Shown here piece after piece: positions 22,797 to 34,470 of a DNA stretch of 64,000 bases. Position 1 is the first letter of the stretch; every line of letters begins with the position of its first letter. Position numbers and translations under genes: made by a program. The stretch is from Neckera pumila (lineage: Eukaryota > Streptophyta > Bryopsida > Hypnales > Neckeraceae), in assembly GCA_963969595.1 (NCBI GenBank), contig OZ018412.1, positions 2,668,501-2,732,500 of the forward strand, in the 5' to 3' direction. A model generated the notes under the pieces. It was not told where the DNA came from. It saw only the letters and a list, made by a program, of their open reading frames with translations, and did not search any database.

Positions 22797-23494
22797 AAAC
22801 CAAGGCTCGTTTTCTGTCAAAAAACACATTCAAAATTGCCATTTCTATTGCAAAGAGTAAAACATCTTGAAAACTTTTTTTTTAAATTTCTATCCATAGG
22901 ATCTTGGACTAGACTAGGATATGAATAAGTAGAGGAAACTTATAAATACTTGAATTGCAAGTTATTTGCATTTAAAGTGAATAAAAAGTGTGCTTTTGCA
23001 CCTTGGGTAGCTAGATTATAAGAGACTTTGAATCTTCTCAACTTCAATGCTTTGCCTACATACTTGATTTTCTGATTTTTATGTTAAATGATTGAGTTGA
23101 AAGTCTAGAAAATTAGATTAAATTAAAAAAAAGACTTGATTTTCATTCTTTAGAAAACAAGCCATGCTCCATAACTTTCAAATAACTAATTTAAATGGAA
23201 TGAATCAAAGCTTTATATGTAAAAAAATATATAACCTATGAGAAACAAAATTTTGTCAATTAATTTGTGAAATTTATTTCTATCTACTAAACCAAAAAAA
23301 GAAGCTTATTGTAGCATAAGCCACACATCTTTGGCTTTCTGATCACCAATTGAGATAAAAATTGCATTCCTCCCGAACTAATTCTTTTCCATCTTGAAAT
23401 TTAAAAAAAAAAATCAAACCAGAAATTGACAGCATGGGAACATACTCAAACTTCTATTTGTTTCCTACGGGGACAAATGGTCCTTTAGGGGATA
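22797..23494 (-). mobile_element. TTAA-family MITE, eroded, inverted
   Basis: Right end GGACAAATGGTCCTTTAGGGG is intact. The left end is eroded to TTTAAACAAACCAAGGC, followed by the family's usual AAAAACACATTCAAAATTG and GGATCTTG landmarks. The inverted orientation places the GGGGACA palindrome half at the right. Confidence 0.6.
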
Positions 23495-23687
23495 AACTTT
23501 GACTTGAACTCAAGCTTGAACTTTGATTGATATTATACATTGAAAAGTACATTCACCTAAATTAACATCACCCAAAATGTGACGTGTACCTAAATTCAAA
23601 CCCAAGAGACATTAAAAAACACGTAGATATTTGATTACAAAAGATGTATTCAATCAAAACATGAAAAGCTAGGAGAGCCTAGTGTTG

Positions 23688-23979
23688 CATTAGAGGGCAT
23701 TTGAGGCCTCCAAGAGACCGCGAGTGATCTTGCATTCCCGCAACATTCTCAGACTACAGGAACGCAGGAAAGCTGCTGGCTGATGTGGTCGAAGTAGTGC
23801 CATGTCTTTTTCAAAAAAAATAAAAATAAAAAATGGCTTAAAATGGTATTTGGAAGAGAATTTTTTTTTAATTTATTTGAAAAAAAACTTTGACAGCCCG
23901 TACCGGCTGTTTACAGATCTGACCTGATTGGGGAACGGGCGTGAAATGGCCCTCCAATGCCCTCAAATCTCCCCTAATG
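23688..23979 (+). mobile_element. CATTAG MITE, family B copy 1
   Basis: 292 bp. Begins CATTAGAGGGCATTTGAGGC and ends CCCTCAAATCTCCCCTAATG. The interior contains GCTGATGTGGTCG and GTACCGGCTGT. Left flank GTTG and right flank GTTT give no duplication. Confidence 0.75.
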
Positions 23980-24585
23980 GTTTTCGATACACGTAGAGAT
24001 AATATTTTGAAAATTTGTAAGTTTTTCATACCATGTCCAAATAATGTATACTAAAGTGTAGTGAAACCCTTTTTCACTTACCAATGAGATCTAACAAAAA
24101 AAGAATTATATAGAGAGTCCCGGTAAGTATACCGGGTAGGCTTTTTAGGAACAAAGATTTCAAAATTAGAATCTATACGTGAAGAACCTAACACAAGGAA
24201 ACAATTGGTTTCATTTTATTCTTACAAACCCAGCAAGGTGGGTGTGTCCTTTGCCCTAATTCTTTTATCTTATTTGCCATATGTTTTTTCTCAATCACCA
24301 AAGTATCCTTGATGAAGGTGTTCATTGGCATTTCTACGGTATTACTATAACATAGTAGAACTTCTTTGAATTGAACTTTTGTAAGCCAATAACCTCTCTA
24401 AAATGATATTATTCCTCCCGTCTTGGACTGAACAAATTGAAGATGTACAAATATAAGTAAAATATGAAAAGCAACTTTCATTGAATTTGGAATTCAGATG
24501 TTGTGACCTGAGTCCAAGAGCACCACAAAATTGTGACCCACTAAAATAATCTTCAACTGTCATTGATGCCACAATCCTTCCTTAA
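23980..24585. other. Unassigned spacer
   Basis: No gene is supported. A 75-codon minus-strand frame (24345-24572) is unrecognised. Confidence 0.3.
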
Positions 24586-26383
24586 CCCCTAATGACCCAA
24601 GGAGGGGTGTTCTTTCAAAATGGGCCAAAACTACCAACAACTTGAGCAATTTTTTGGCTCATTTTTTCTTGAGATTGGATAGAATGTAACCATAGGATCT
24701 TGAAGTTAACATTGAAATTGAGCACCTCAAAAAAAATTCGATTATTTGACCGCATGGTTTAGGAGATATTTAATTTTGTGTTTTTTCTTGTGTCAATGGA
24801 AATACAGGGTAGTGCACTTTGAAGGAGCATATCTTTGTGAGAGTATTTTGAATTGATGCATTTCTTGTGCTCCGTGAAAGATAAAGAGTTGATAATGTAC
24901 ATGTAAAATTTCATAATATTTAAGAATTTTACAAATCTCATTTCAAGTATGATTCAAAATTCAAAATGTAATAAGTGTTAATTCAATTGAGACACTTTAA
25001 TAAAATGGAACTTTAATATGTTAAGATTTATAAAGAGATAATTCTTTAATTGAAAGTTATTTAAAAGTCAAATTTAAAGTTGACTTTATTAGACAGACGG
25101 GGGGGTCTATTCACTCTACTGGACGCCGAACAAATTTTGTTTGTCATATTGTTCGTCTGTCAGGGAAGACAACCCTGTTTGCAATGCACGGTGGTCACTG
25201 AAATTTGAGTAGTGTTTGCAAGAGAAAAAAGAATGGACACTTGTCTTCTCCTTGAACTCCTTAGATTTGCCCTTTTTGAAGTGGATTTGACCTTTATGAG
25301 GTGGTCAAGAAGCACATTGGTTGGCTAACTCTTTAGTCCATGCCCAAACCAAATACAAAAAAACAAGCTGTAAACTACACTACACCACTTAATTTTGAAA
25401 TTTTTTCCAAAGTCCCTACGGGGGACTTTTGGAATTTTAGATAGGCTTGTGTGATCTCAATGTTTGACCTGATTTTTTGAAACTTTTTGGGAAGATGATA
25501 AATTAGATTGGCTTTTGGGGAATATAAGTTTTATTCCAGTTGGTGCCCTGTAGCAAAAGTTATGCTACTTAAGTCCAAAAAGCAACTTGAGGGACAATCC
25601 AAAAAATATTTCAATTTTTTTTTTGTTTATTTATTTATTTTCTCAAAGATTGTATTCTTGTCTACATTTGAAGCTTTGATTCATTCTATTTGGACTGTCT
25701 AGTGATGAGAAAGTTATGGACAATCTTTTTTTTCAAGTAATCTAAGCATCTTCTTGAAAAAATAAGTTAAAGAATACATTTTTGAATGCAATTTTTACAA
25801 TTTAAAAAAACAAATTTAAATAGGGTTAAATTTGCTTACTAGAACAATATCATTGTTGGGATTCTTGTGTTTCAATTCTACCTTAGAGCTATTAACGGTT
25901 TAGTTTTACCTTCAATCTTGAACCTACTTCTACTTAACAATTTCTTAATGAGTGAAGATTAAGTGTTTTTTTTTTAAAGCCAATAAATCTAATCAAGCAA
26001 GGTGCCAAAAAACTTGTTTTCTTCACTTCAAATGCAAATATCTTGCAATCTGAACGGTCAAAGTTTTTGAATTGTTTTCCACACATTCTTATACTAGTCT
26101 AGTACAAGATCCTACGGTTGGAGATAAAAATAAAAATAAAATTTAAGTTTTTTGCTCTTTGCCATAAAAATGGCAGTTTTGAGTGATTTTTTTTATGGAA
26201 AAATGGCGTTGGGATTTTAGGGATTCACTTGGAATTTGATGAAACCACCGTCATTGGATTTGTATTGCAATCTATTTTCTAGGAATAAATTTTATTTTTT
26301 TAAAACTCAAAATCTGAGAACAAGCAGCTCACAAAAAAACAGGGACAGCGACCAGAAAATGGTTGCTTGCGGGTCATTAGGGG
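24586..26383. mobile_element. TTAA-type element, CCCCTAATGACCC subfamily, with an inner copy
   Basis: The left end TTAACCCCTAATGACCC and the right end GGGTCATTAGGGG pair as 13-bp inverted repeats. The left flank is TTAA (24582-24585) and the right flank TACA. Total length is 1,798 bp because a roughly 830-bp member of the main family (about 25393-26222, with GTCCCTACGGGGGAC and GGGATTTTAGGGA landmarks) lies inside. Subtracting it leaves about 970 bp, near the usual full length. Confidence 0.55.
25393..26222 (+). mobile_element. TTAA-family MITE, inner copy, left end eroded
   Basis: It carries the main-family landmarks in order: GTCCCTACGGGGGAC, GGTGCCCTGTAGCAAAAGTT, GAGAAAGTTATGGACAATC, CTACTTAACAATTTCTTAAT, TCAAGCAAGGTGC and CAAGATCCTACGGTTGG. 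The right end is GGGATTTTAGGGA. The left terminus is no longer recognisable. Confidence 0.6.
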
Positions 26384-26909
26384 TACAGCAATAACCTCTC
26401 TAATGCAATCTTCACCTCCAATCCCAAGGCTAGATTACCTTATGGAAGTTCTACAAGGCAGAAATTCTGTGATACAATGGAAATGCCAAGACTTTGGGCG
26501 ACTTTGAACTGATTGATGCATGCTCTTCATGTGGCCTCGATCAAGGTGGTAACGCCACATGTATATGCCAAGGCACGTTCACCCTAGCTCTGGACCCTTG
26601 TTTTCTTTCAGTTTTTAGTGCAATCCAAAACATTCCATTGCTTGGTTTCAATTAGAGGAAGCTCAACTTCTTTGGATCCTGTGACATAGAGCTCGTTCGA
26701 TTTGCAACCATTTGGAAACAAGAAACCAGTACGGAGTACTAAAACAGTTAAGTTGGACTCCGCGGAGGATCCAAAGCAGTCGAATGAATGACTTTTGGAG
26801 TTCTTCTACTGTACAGTAGAAACCTGGAATGCAAATCTTTAATCTTATTTTACGATGATTTTGTTGGTGATGTTCACAGTGATGGTCGTGGTTGTCGTCT
26901 CCAGGTTAA
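26384..26909. other. Unassigned spacer
   Basis: More mixed base composition than its neighbours, but no recognisable gene. Confidence 0.3.
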
Positions 26910-27484
26910 CCCCTAAAGTCCCATTGTCCCTACGGGGGACAAAATGGATTTTGGGCAGGTTCCTATGAGCTCAATTTTTTATGAAACTTTATGAAACTTT
27001 TCTATAAGATAGGAAAACTTATTAGCTTTTGGGGAATGTAATTTTTATTTCAATCGGTGCCCGGGAGCAAAAGTTATGCCCAAATAAGTTCAAAACAGGG
27101 AAGAGGGGGCAGCAAAAAATTTTGCAAAAAATTTAATTTAATTTTTTATTTATTTTTCCTTATTATATTATATTATTGCCTATTTGGGAAGCTTTGATTC
27201 ATTTCATTTGGATTTTTTATGAGAAACTTATGGACAATCTTGTTTTTTGGGCAATTAGAGCATCTTCTTGAAAAAGACTTTTTCTTTCACTTTGAATGTT
27301 GATATCTTTCAATCCGTATGGTCAAACATCACAAAATTTTTACTACATGACTTGTAAAAAGTGTAGTACAAGATCCTACGGTTAGTTTCTAAAAAAAAAA
27401 TTTTTTTGATCTTTTAGATGAATGCAACAAAAGTAGTAGCTTTGAGTGATTTTTGACAGAAAAATGGCCTTGGGACTTTAGGGG
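26910..27484 (+). mobile_element. TTAA-family MITE (short class)
   Basis: 575 bp with intact TTAA on both sides (26906-26909, 27485-27488). Ends are CCCCTAAAGTCCCA and TGGGACTTTAGGGG after allowing one change. The palindrome TGTCCCTACGGGGGACA lies near the left end. It is almost identical to 45534-46110. Compared with the 920-bp class it lacks the central third (the CTAGAACAATATCA...CTACTTAACAATT part). Confidence 0.9.
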
Positions 27485-27620
27485 TTAATACAAATGTAGA
27501 GAGAAAATTTTATTAGTTAATGTTAATAACAATTTAATAGAGACTGTGTAGTTTAGATTACTCCGTATTATTTTATCTGAAAACACAACCTTCTACGGCT
27601 ACGAGAAGCTTTGTCCATGC

Positions 27621-27707
27621 CACCTGTGGCTGGCAGGCTTGTTTTTATAACTTAGCAATGAAATTTCGTTTCATTTGTTTCAAAAAAAAAGAAAAAAGAA
27701 AAGAAAA
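27621..27707 (+). mobile_element. 5'-truncated A-tailed retroposon fragment
   Basis: An 87-bp insert ending in an A-rich tail (AAAAAAAAAGAAAAAAG...), bracketed by 18-bp direct repeats GAGAAGCTTTGTCC(A/G)TGC at 27603-27620 and 27708-27725. The tail plus long duplication indicate target-primed insertion of a non-LTR element. The GTTTCATTTGTTTC sequence just before the tail recurs at 27825-28024. Confidence 0.8.
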
Positions 27708-27824
27708 GAGAAGCTTTGTCCGTGCAGCATTACTTTGCTACAGTATTCGAATGAGGTCCTAGTACTCAAATTGACTCGCATTCATTGTAGCTTTGTCAAT
27801 GCAAATTAATACTCCTCACCTTCA

Positions 27825-28024
27825 TTTTATTTTATTTTATTTTATTTTGTTGTTGTTGTTGAAACAAATGAAAACGGGTTTCACTAGTCACAAGCAACCT
27901 GGAGGGAGGAAACAAGAAAATACAACAAACAACAAAGACCAACAAGAGCGGCAAAGCAAGGCGAGGAGCCCTAAGGCATAGCGCGCAGAGAGAGGCCACG
28001 AGGCCTCTTGCGGTCAGCCGCGGG
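27825..28024 (-). mobile_element. A-tailed retroposon (LINE 3' end or SINE), 200 bp
   Basis: On the minus strand it ends TCATTTGTTTC, then an ACA/AAAAT-rich tail. It is bracketed by the 11-bp direct repeats CCTCACCTTCA (27814-27824, 28025-28035). The 3' sequence matches the fragment at 27621-27707. I see no clear pol III A/B boxes, so a truncated LINE is more likely than a SINE. Confidence 0.7.
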
Positions 28025-28085
28025 CCTCACCTTCAATCTTCGATCACCTTTCATCTTCGACCAACAATGAAGGGACCCTCACTAC

Positions 28086-28210
28086 ACATAACATTCATTA
28101 GCCTTCAGGGAGGCTACCTTTTACCTCCTTGAGGCCTCATCCACAAAAACTCATCAATGCTAGCATGTGGTGTCATTGTTAGTTGACACGTGTTCTGTAG
28201 CTAAATATGG
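28086..28210 (+). repeat. Dispersed repeat family D, copy 3
   Basis: Reads ATAACATTCATTAGCCTTC, then AGGGAGGCTACCTTTTACC, then CTCATCCAC, matching the blocks near 9.05 and 57.24 kb. The ends are not defined. Confidence 0.5.
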
Positions 28211-28896
28211 TGTGAAATATTCCACACCGTTTTGTCAAGGAGAAGGTAATCTTACAATCTGCTCTTGAATGTTATGCAGTAGGGAGAATCAAAGTAACAA
28301 GCCCCATCAGCTTGCAAACCGGCCAAGAGAGAACCCAAAGACCCAGTGATTCTTGCACTCACCGAGGCGCAGGACTTGGTGTCTGTCCACCCAGTCTCAT
28401 CCCAAATTTTGCAATTGCCTGGAATTGTTCTTACGGAGGAGTCATCGGCACATGGAGTTTCAATTCTTATGTAAGCTTACAGAATTCATAACCCCCCACT
28501 AAGAAATATCCCGTTCATTTTGCGGGACATTTACGGGAGGATTATTTTGCGTAATCTCCTTTTTTCGAGTGAGATCTGTGTAATTGGTGATTACGAATTT
28601 TTCATTCATTAATCACATATTTCATCCATTTCTAGATGGGCCTTTACGTCGTCCAATCTCCTTGTTATTTGGGATCCTGAAAATAAACAAGCATTCTTCA
28701 TTGGGCTCCGCCGTCTTTGTCAGCCTGTTTATTGACATAATTCCCTCTACCTTGGTGATTGCCCTACACCAAAACTAAAGTTGATTTGGATTACCAATGC
28801 TTTAATTTGTTCAGCCAATTGCCTCAAATAATACGTAGTACTTTGTTTGACAATAGCCCTTCAAGGTAAGTACATCTAATGGCCACCCCTATTTAA
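28211..28896. other. Unassigned spacer
   Basis: No gene is supported. Short frames such as 28584-28778 (64 codons) are unrecognised. Confidence 0.3.
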
Positions 28897-30060
28897 CCCC
28901 TATAGGCCCGAGGCATTTTTTGGCTCTGAAACCACTAAAAATTGCCATTTCTGCGATCACTCAAGAAACCAATTTTTTTTTTAAGGATCTAACCGTAGGA
29001 TTGTGTACTTCACTTGTCTTTAATTATGTGGTAAAAAGTTCATGAACTTTGACCATACGGATTGGAAGATATTAGCATTTAAAGTTGGAAAAAGAAGTTT
29101 TTTGAATTGTGGCCTATAATTTCAGATGAATTTGACGGCCATTTGTAGATTTTTTTGGCACTAAACAACATTGGGTTAGATTTTTTTATGTTGAATACTT
29201 GAATTGAGAGTCGGGGAAAATAATTCAGAATGTCAAAACTAATTTTCACATATAAAAGAATTGTTAAGTAGAAGTAGGTCCAAAATTGAATGAAATACTA
29301 AATTGTTAATAGCTCATAGGCGGAATTAAAACACCATAACTTCAACACTGTGCAAACAAACTTAACCTTTTCAAAAGAAAAAAATTTTAAAATGTTAAAA
29401 ATTGCATTAAAAAATGAATTCTATAAGTTGTTTTGGAAAGAAGATGCTAGATTGTCCGAAAAAACAAGATTGTCTATGTGTTTCTCATTTTGAGTTCAAA
29501 TAGAATGAATCAAAGCATTAGAAGAGATTTGGGGGGACTAAAGGGCCGTTTCAGGCTTGCTCCCCTGACGCTATTCCCCTAGCAAATTGGAGAACGCCGG
29601 CTGTCAAAATTTATTTTTTTATTTTTTTTTCAAAATTTAAAATGAAAAAAAAAGAATTTTTTTTTGGTGACGTGGCGATGGTTATGCCACGTCAAGTAGC
29701 AGCTGCAAGGCTGTTCCCTTGACCCTAGCAACCCAGGGAACTTGCAACCCTTCAAAGGGGCTGAAAAACATCTCATGCTTCAAATGTAGACAAAAACATG
29801 ATCTTTGAGAAATTTTTTTATTTATATTTTTAAAATACAAATTTTTACAAATTTTTTTCTACCTGGCGAGTTGCTTTTTTGACTTCGGGTGGCATAACTT
29901 TTGCTCCTGGGCATCGATTGAAAAAAAAATTATATTTGTAGAAAGCTAATGTGATTTCCTATCTTTCGAAAATGTTTCAAAAAATCAGGCCAAAATTTCA
30001 GGTCACATGAGCCTGCCCAAAATCTCAAATGTCCCTCGAGGGGACTTTAAGCTTTAGGGA
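28897..30060 (-). mobile_element. TTAA-family MITE, inverted, carrying a nested CATTAG element
   Basis: TTAA at 28893-28896 and 30061-30064. Ends are CCCCTATAGGCCC and GCTTTAGGGA. The length is 1,164 bp, but removing the nested CATTAG element leaves about 900 bp, the family's full length. Confidence 0.8.
29516..29777 (+). mobile_element. CATTAG MITE, family B copy 3, nested
   Basis: About 262 bp, beginning CATTAGAAGAGATTT and ending CATCTCATG. The interior has GTGACGTGGCGATGG and GCCGGCTGTCA, matching family B. The host sequence in another copy (34187-34200) reads AATCAAAGCTTCAAATG without the insert. Here AATCAAAG precedes and CTTCAAATG follows, so no bases are clearly duplicated. Confidence 0.75.
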
Positions 30061-30296
30061 TTAAACCCTTGAAGTTTTGTTGTCCCCTTGGAGACAAAAT
30101 AGATTTTGGGCAAGCTCCCACGATCTCAAATTCATTGTGATTTTAAAAGTTTTTTTGTTAAGATAGAAAAACACATTAGCTTTATGGTAGTATGATTTTT
30201 ATTTCAATTGGTGCCCGTGAGCAAAATTTATAAATCCAAAGTTTAGTTTGACGGGCAAAAAATAACCATAAAAATTTAAAATTAACAAAAAATTTA

Positions 30297-31192
30297 CCCC
30301 TAAAGGCCCAAGGCCTTTTCTCTACAAAAAAACACTCAAAATTGCCATTTCTATAGCAAAGAGTAAAAAAATTTGAATTTTTTTTTTGCACATCTAACCA
30401 TAAGATCTTACACCTAACTAGTATGGGAATGTGTGGAAAAAATTTCAGAAGATTTTTGCGTTTAAAGTGAAAAAAACAAGTTTTTCAACACAATGTGGGA
30501 CTGGATTTTTTTACTTTAAACATTTTTAACTTAAAAATTTTGCACTACATAGTTTTGAGCTTTAAATGCTTATAGTGGAGAATTGAGTTGAGAACCTAGC
30601 GGAAAATAAAAATAAAAAAATTCAATTTTTATTATTAAAAAAAATTGTTAAATAGAAGTAGGTATGAGATAGAACAAAAATCTACAATATTAATATCTTT
30701 TATATAGAATTAAAAAGCACTAATTCCAATGGTGAGATTGTTCTAGCAAGAAAATTAAACCACGTAGAACTCTTTTTTTTGAAAAATTATAAAAATCGCA
30801 TTCAAAAATGAATCCAATCAGTTAATGTTTTCAGGAAGATGCTTTAAGTGCTCGAAAAACAAGATTGTCCATAATTTTCTCATTGAAAACCAAATGAAAT
30901 GAATCAAATCTTTCTAGATAGACAAAAATATAATCTATAAGAAAAAAAATTAATAAAAAGAAAAAACAAAACTGCACATTTTTTTTTGCTACCCCCTGTC
31001 CCCTGTTTTGAGCTTATTTGGGCATAACTTTTTTTCCCGAGCACTAATTGAAAAAAAAATTATATTTCTATAAAGCTTAGCAGATCTTCTATCTTACAAA
31101 AAAAGTTTTGGAAAATCTAGACAAAATTTCAGCCAGTAGGTACCTGCTCAAAATCCCATTTTTCCCCCAAAGGGACAATGGTCCTTTAGGGG
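30297..31192 (-). mobile_element. TTAA-family MITE, inverted, nested
   Basis: 896 bp between TTTA (30293-30296) and TTAA (31193-31196). Ends are CCCCTAAAGGCCC and GGTCCTTTAGGGG. It lies inside the outer copy that starts at 30065. Confidence 0.85.
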
Positions 31193-31495
31193 TTAAATTT
31201 GTTTCTCATAGATTGTATTTTTGTCTGCATGGAAAACTTTTATTCCTTTCATTTGGATTTGTTAAGAGAAAGTTATGGACAATCTTGTTTTTGAGCAATT
31301 AAAGCATCTTCTTGAAGAAATAACTTGTAGGATTCATTTCAAAACTCAATTTTTACAATTTTTTGAAGAAAAAATTTCACCAGGTTAAGATCTTTTGCTA
31401 GAACAATCTCATTGCTAAAATTAGATGTTTTAATTCCATCTTAGAGCTATTAATGGTTTAGTTGTTCTTTCAATCTTGAACCTGTTTCTACTTAA

Positions 31496-32643
31496 CCTCT
31501 AAAGAACTAAGAGCCCACTTTTGGCTTTTTCGTAGGCTCTTTTGACTTCATAATTTGAATTTTTGCATGGATTTTAAGAAAGCGATGCTATTCATCATAA
31601 TCTATGTATGAAGCTTTGTTTCACGTCATTTCAATAAATATTGCAAAAATTAGAAGCTTTTTTTTATTTCAATGTCAAAATGGGCAGCAAAAAAATATAT
31701 TCTAAAAAATATAAATCATTTTTGGAGATTGTGTAAATTGATAATTACTCAAAAAAAAATTGAATCATTCAATTCCAGATAATGAGGTAAAAGTTATGAG
31801 GAGTTTTGTGTTGCAATCAATGAAGGTAGAAAAAACATATAAAGTCATCTTTTGCTCTCAATTTTAATAATTTTCAAATAAAAATGAAAATAAAGGATAC
31901 CAATTGTTTAATAAAACATTCTCTATAACATTGTTAACCAATTCTAAAGGGGGCCTTTTTGCTTCCCCCCAAATGTGGAGCCCCCAACATACTATAGAAT
32001 TTTGCTGTCACAAATTTTGATTGCCAAGTAGCAATTCCAAGTTACGAAGCAGCTAATCAACACTTCGAGCCAATAGCTACCTTGCCTACTGTCAAACACT
32101 TAACCATAGCCATATGAGCCAATAGCAGTAGTGTCATTTAAACTAAACTTTCCCTAGGGATCCCGGGAGGAATTATCCTTCCTCCAAGGGGGAAGGAATT
32201 AGACCTATAAGTAATGTTATGTCACCATTAGGATTAGTTCTCAAATTCTTTCAAAAGTTATTAGCATATTAGTTTTTAAAATTAGCATGAAAGTGTTTTT
32301 GGTTAAAAAATATTTTGTATGTTTTCAAATAATTTTCTAATGTATTGACAAAAATTCAAAAGTTATAGGACATATAGTTGTTTTTTCTAAAAATGTTGAA
32401 AGACAAAACTTCACCTTTTAGAAGGGCTAGAAAAGCCTACATTTTGAAGTTTAGGCACACTGAACTTGCAACCAGTGGGATATTTGCTCTAAAATTTTAG
32501 GACAATGTACTTGAATAAATCAAATAAGAGATCCCATGGTTGGATTTATTAAATAATAATTATTGATGAAGATTTTGACCTTGCTTTGGAAATGAGTATT
32601 TTGAAGTGGCTTTGGGCCTCTAATCATGATGGTCCTTTAGGGA
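31496..32643. mobile_element. TTAA-family MITE, divergent long member, nested
   Basis: 1,148 bp between TTAA at 31492-31495 and 32644-32647. Ends are CCTCTAAAGAACTA and TGGTCCTTTAGGGA. The interior differs from the main family. The host reads CTACTTAACAATTTCTTAATGAG in uninterrupted copies (for example 25930-25953), which confirms precise insertion at TTAA. Confidence 0.8.
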
Positions 32644-32780
32644 TTAACAATTTCTAATGAGTAAAAATTAAGTGCTTTAAAAAAAAATTATAGACTCTCA
32701 ACTCAATTCTTCAATATAAAAATTAGAAATTCAAAATCAATATTTAGTGCAAAATTTTTAGTTAAGATTCTTCATTTCTA

Positions 32781-33895
32781 CATAGATTTGGAAAGCATCC
32801 ATTGGCCACTTTTTGACCTCAACATTATTACAAGGTTAAGATGAAGACATCCAAAATCGCCCTTGTACCCATTCTTAGCAAGTGGACTTCCATTGAAAGT
32901 GTCCCAAAAGTACTATTAATAAAACCATTTCCTTACTTAACAACGATTTGTCAACTACAAATTCTCTAGATTTTGATTTTATGACCAAACTATGTGATGG
33001 TTTCAAAGGCGTAGGGGACTTCCATTTTGAAAATTCATAGTAATAATCTATCTTATCCATATTTTTTTTTTAAATTTAAAATTCATTATTTTCAATTGCT
33101 AGTACCACAAAAATGGTTTTCTTGAAAAAGGTGCCTTTAACTATGTTGAATTGCTTATTTTGAGGATTTTGGGTGTTTTCACCTTCAATCATTCTTGATA
33201 TATTGTATCAATTTTGCACTCTCCATTGATTAGAGTTGATGTTGTGAGTCATCAAAGCCCCTTGAATGACCTTTGGGGTCCCTCTATACGACCCATATTT
33301 AGCCTTACAACTCTTAAGTTGTGGTTTAATATATGAATTGTGATACATTGTTATTTACGTACTATCATGATCATTAAATTATTTGGCATTGAAAGATATA
33401 TATCTTTTTTTTTATCAAATACTACCAAATTCACAATATATTATACGACTGCAAAAGTACCTTCAAATCCTTCAAGGGTTAAACTCTTGAAAGAATGAAG
33501 AGATGGGGCACCATTCATGGCCAAAAAATAAAAATAAAAATTTTGTTCCTAATTCTTCAAGGCAAATCTTTCAAAGTCATGCCAAATGTATAGCTTTTCT
33601 GAGCTTGACAAGGTTACAAGTAAATTTTTATGCTAGTACTTCCAAACATTATAATATTTAGAAGATATAATTTTCTACTAATAGTGATTAATTAGGAATT
33701 GATCAAGGAGCTCATTTTTAATAATTTCTTTAATAAAGAAATCAATTTTCTTTTGTAGAGGCTTACTTGACATATGAGTGCAAGTGTAAAGGATTTGTGA
33801 TTGGCCCTAGAATTCTAAGGCCTACTTACTACCCAAAATAGGAGTTTCTTTTGCATTGCACATTTGTATAGTGGGCACCTACAACTACATTCCAT
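32781..33895. other. AT-rich spacer
   Basis: No gene seen and no family assigned. A 61-codon minus frame (32875-33060) is unrecognised. Confidence 0.3.
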
Positions 33896-33899
33896 TTAA

Positions 33900-34466
33900 C
33901 CCCAAAAGTCTTGAGGTCATTTTTTTGTCAAAAAACACTCAAAACTGTCATTTCTGTTGCATTCACCTAAGAAAGTATAATTATTTTCTTAGAATCTAAC
34001 CATAGGATCTATACTTCGCTTGTCTGAGACCATGTGGTAAATATTTCATCAATTTTGACCGTACGGATTGGAAGATATTAGCATTCAAAGTCGTGCAAGA
34101 ATGTTTTTTTCAAGAACATGCTTAGATTGCCCGAATAACAAGAGTGTCTATAACTTTCTCATCACTAGTCCAAATAGAATGAATCAAAGCTTCAAATGTG
34201 GACAAAAATACAATCTTTGAGGAAAAATTAAAAATTTAAAAAAAAAAATGGTGATTTTTTTGGACTGCCCCTTGAGCTTCTTTTTGGATTTAAAGTAGCA
34301 TAACTTTTTCTCCCAAGCACCGATTGGTATAAAATTGTATTCCCCAAAAGCTAATCTGATTTCCTGTCTTCCAAAAAAAATTCAAAAAATTAGGTCAAAA
34401 GTTGAGATTACACAAGCCTATCTAAAATCTCAAGAGTCCCTTGTAGGGACTTTGGGACTTGAGGTG
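33900..34466 (-). mobile_element. TTAA-family MITE (short class), inverted
   Basis: 567 bp between TTAA at 33896-33899 and 34467-34470. Ends are CCCCAAAAGTCTTGAGG and GGGACTTGAGGTG. It contains the short-class landmarks plus AATCAAAGCTTCAAATGTGG, which serves as the empty-site reference for the nested family B element. Confidence 0.8.
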
Positions 34467-34470
34467 TTAA

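Larger units (their letters stand above)
30065..32780 (+). mobile_element. TTAA-family MITE, outer copy with two nested insertions, right end lost
   Basis: Starts at the TTAA shared with the preceding element. The family landmarks run GTCCCCTTGGAGAC, GGTGCCCGTGAGCAAAA, [insert 30297-31192], TCTCATAGATTGTA, GAGAAAGTTATGGACAATC, TCTACTTAA, [insert 31496-32643], CAATTTCTAATGAG, ACTCTCAACTCAATTC. After the two inserts are removed about 660 bp remain and the right terminus is missing. Confidence 0.75.
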
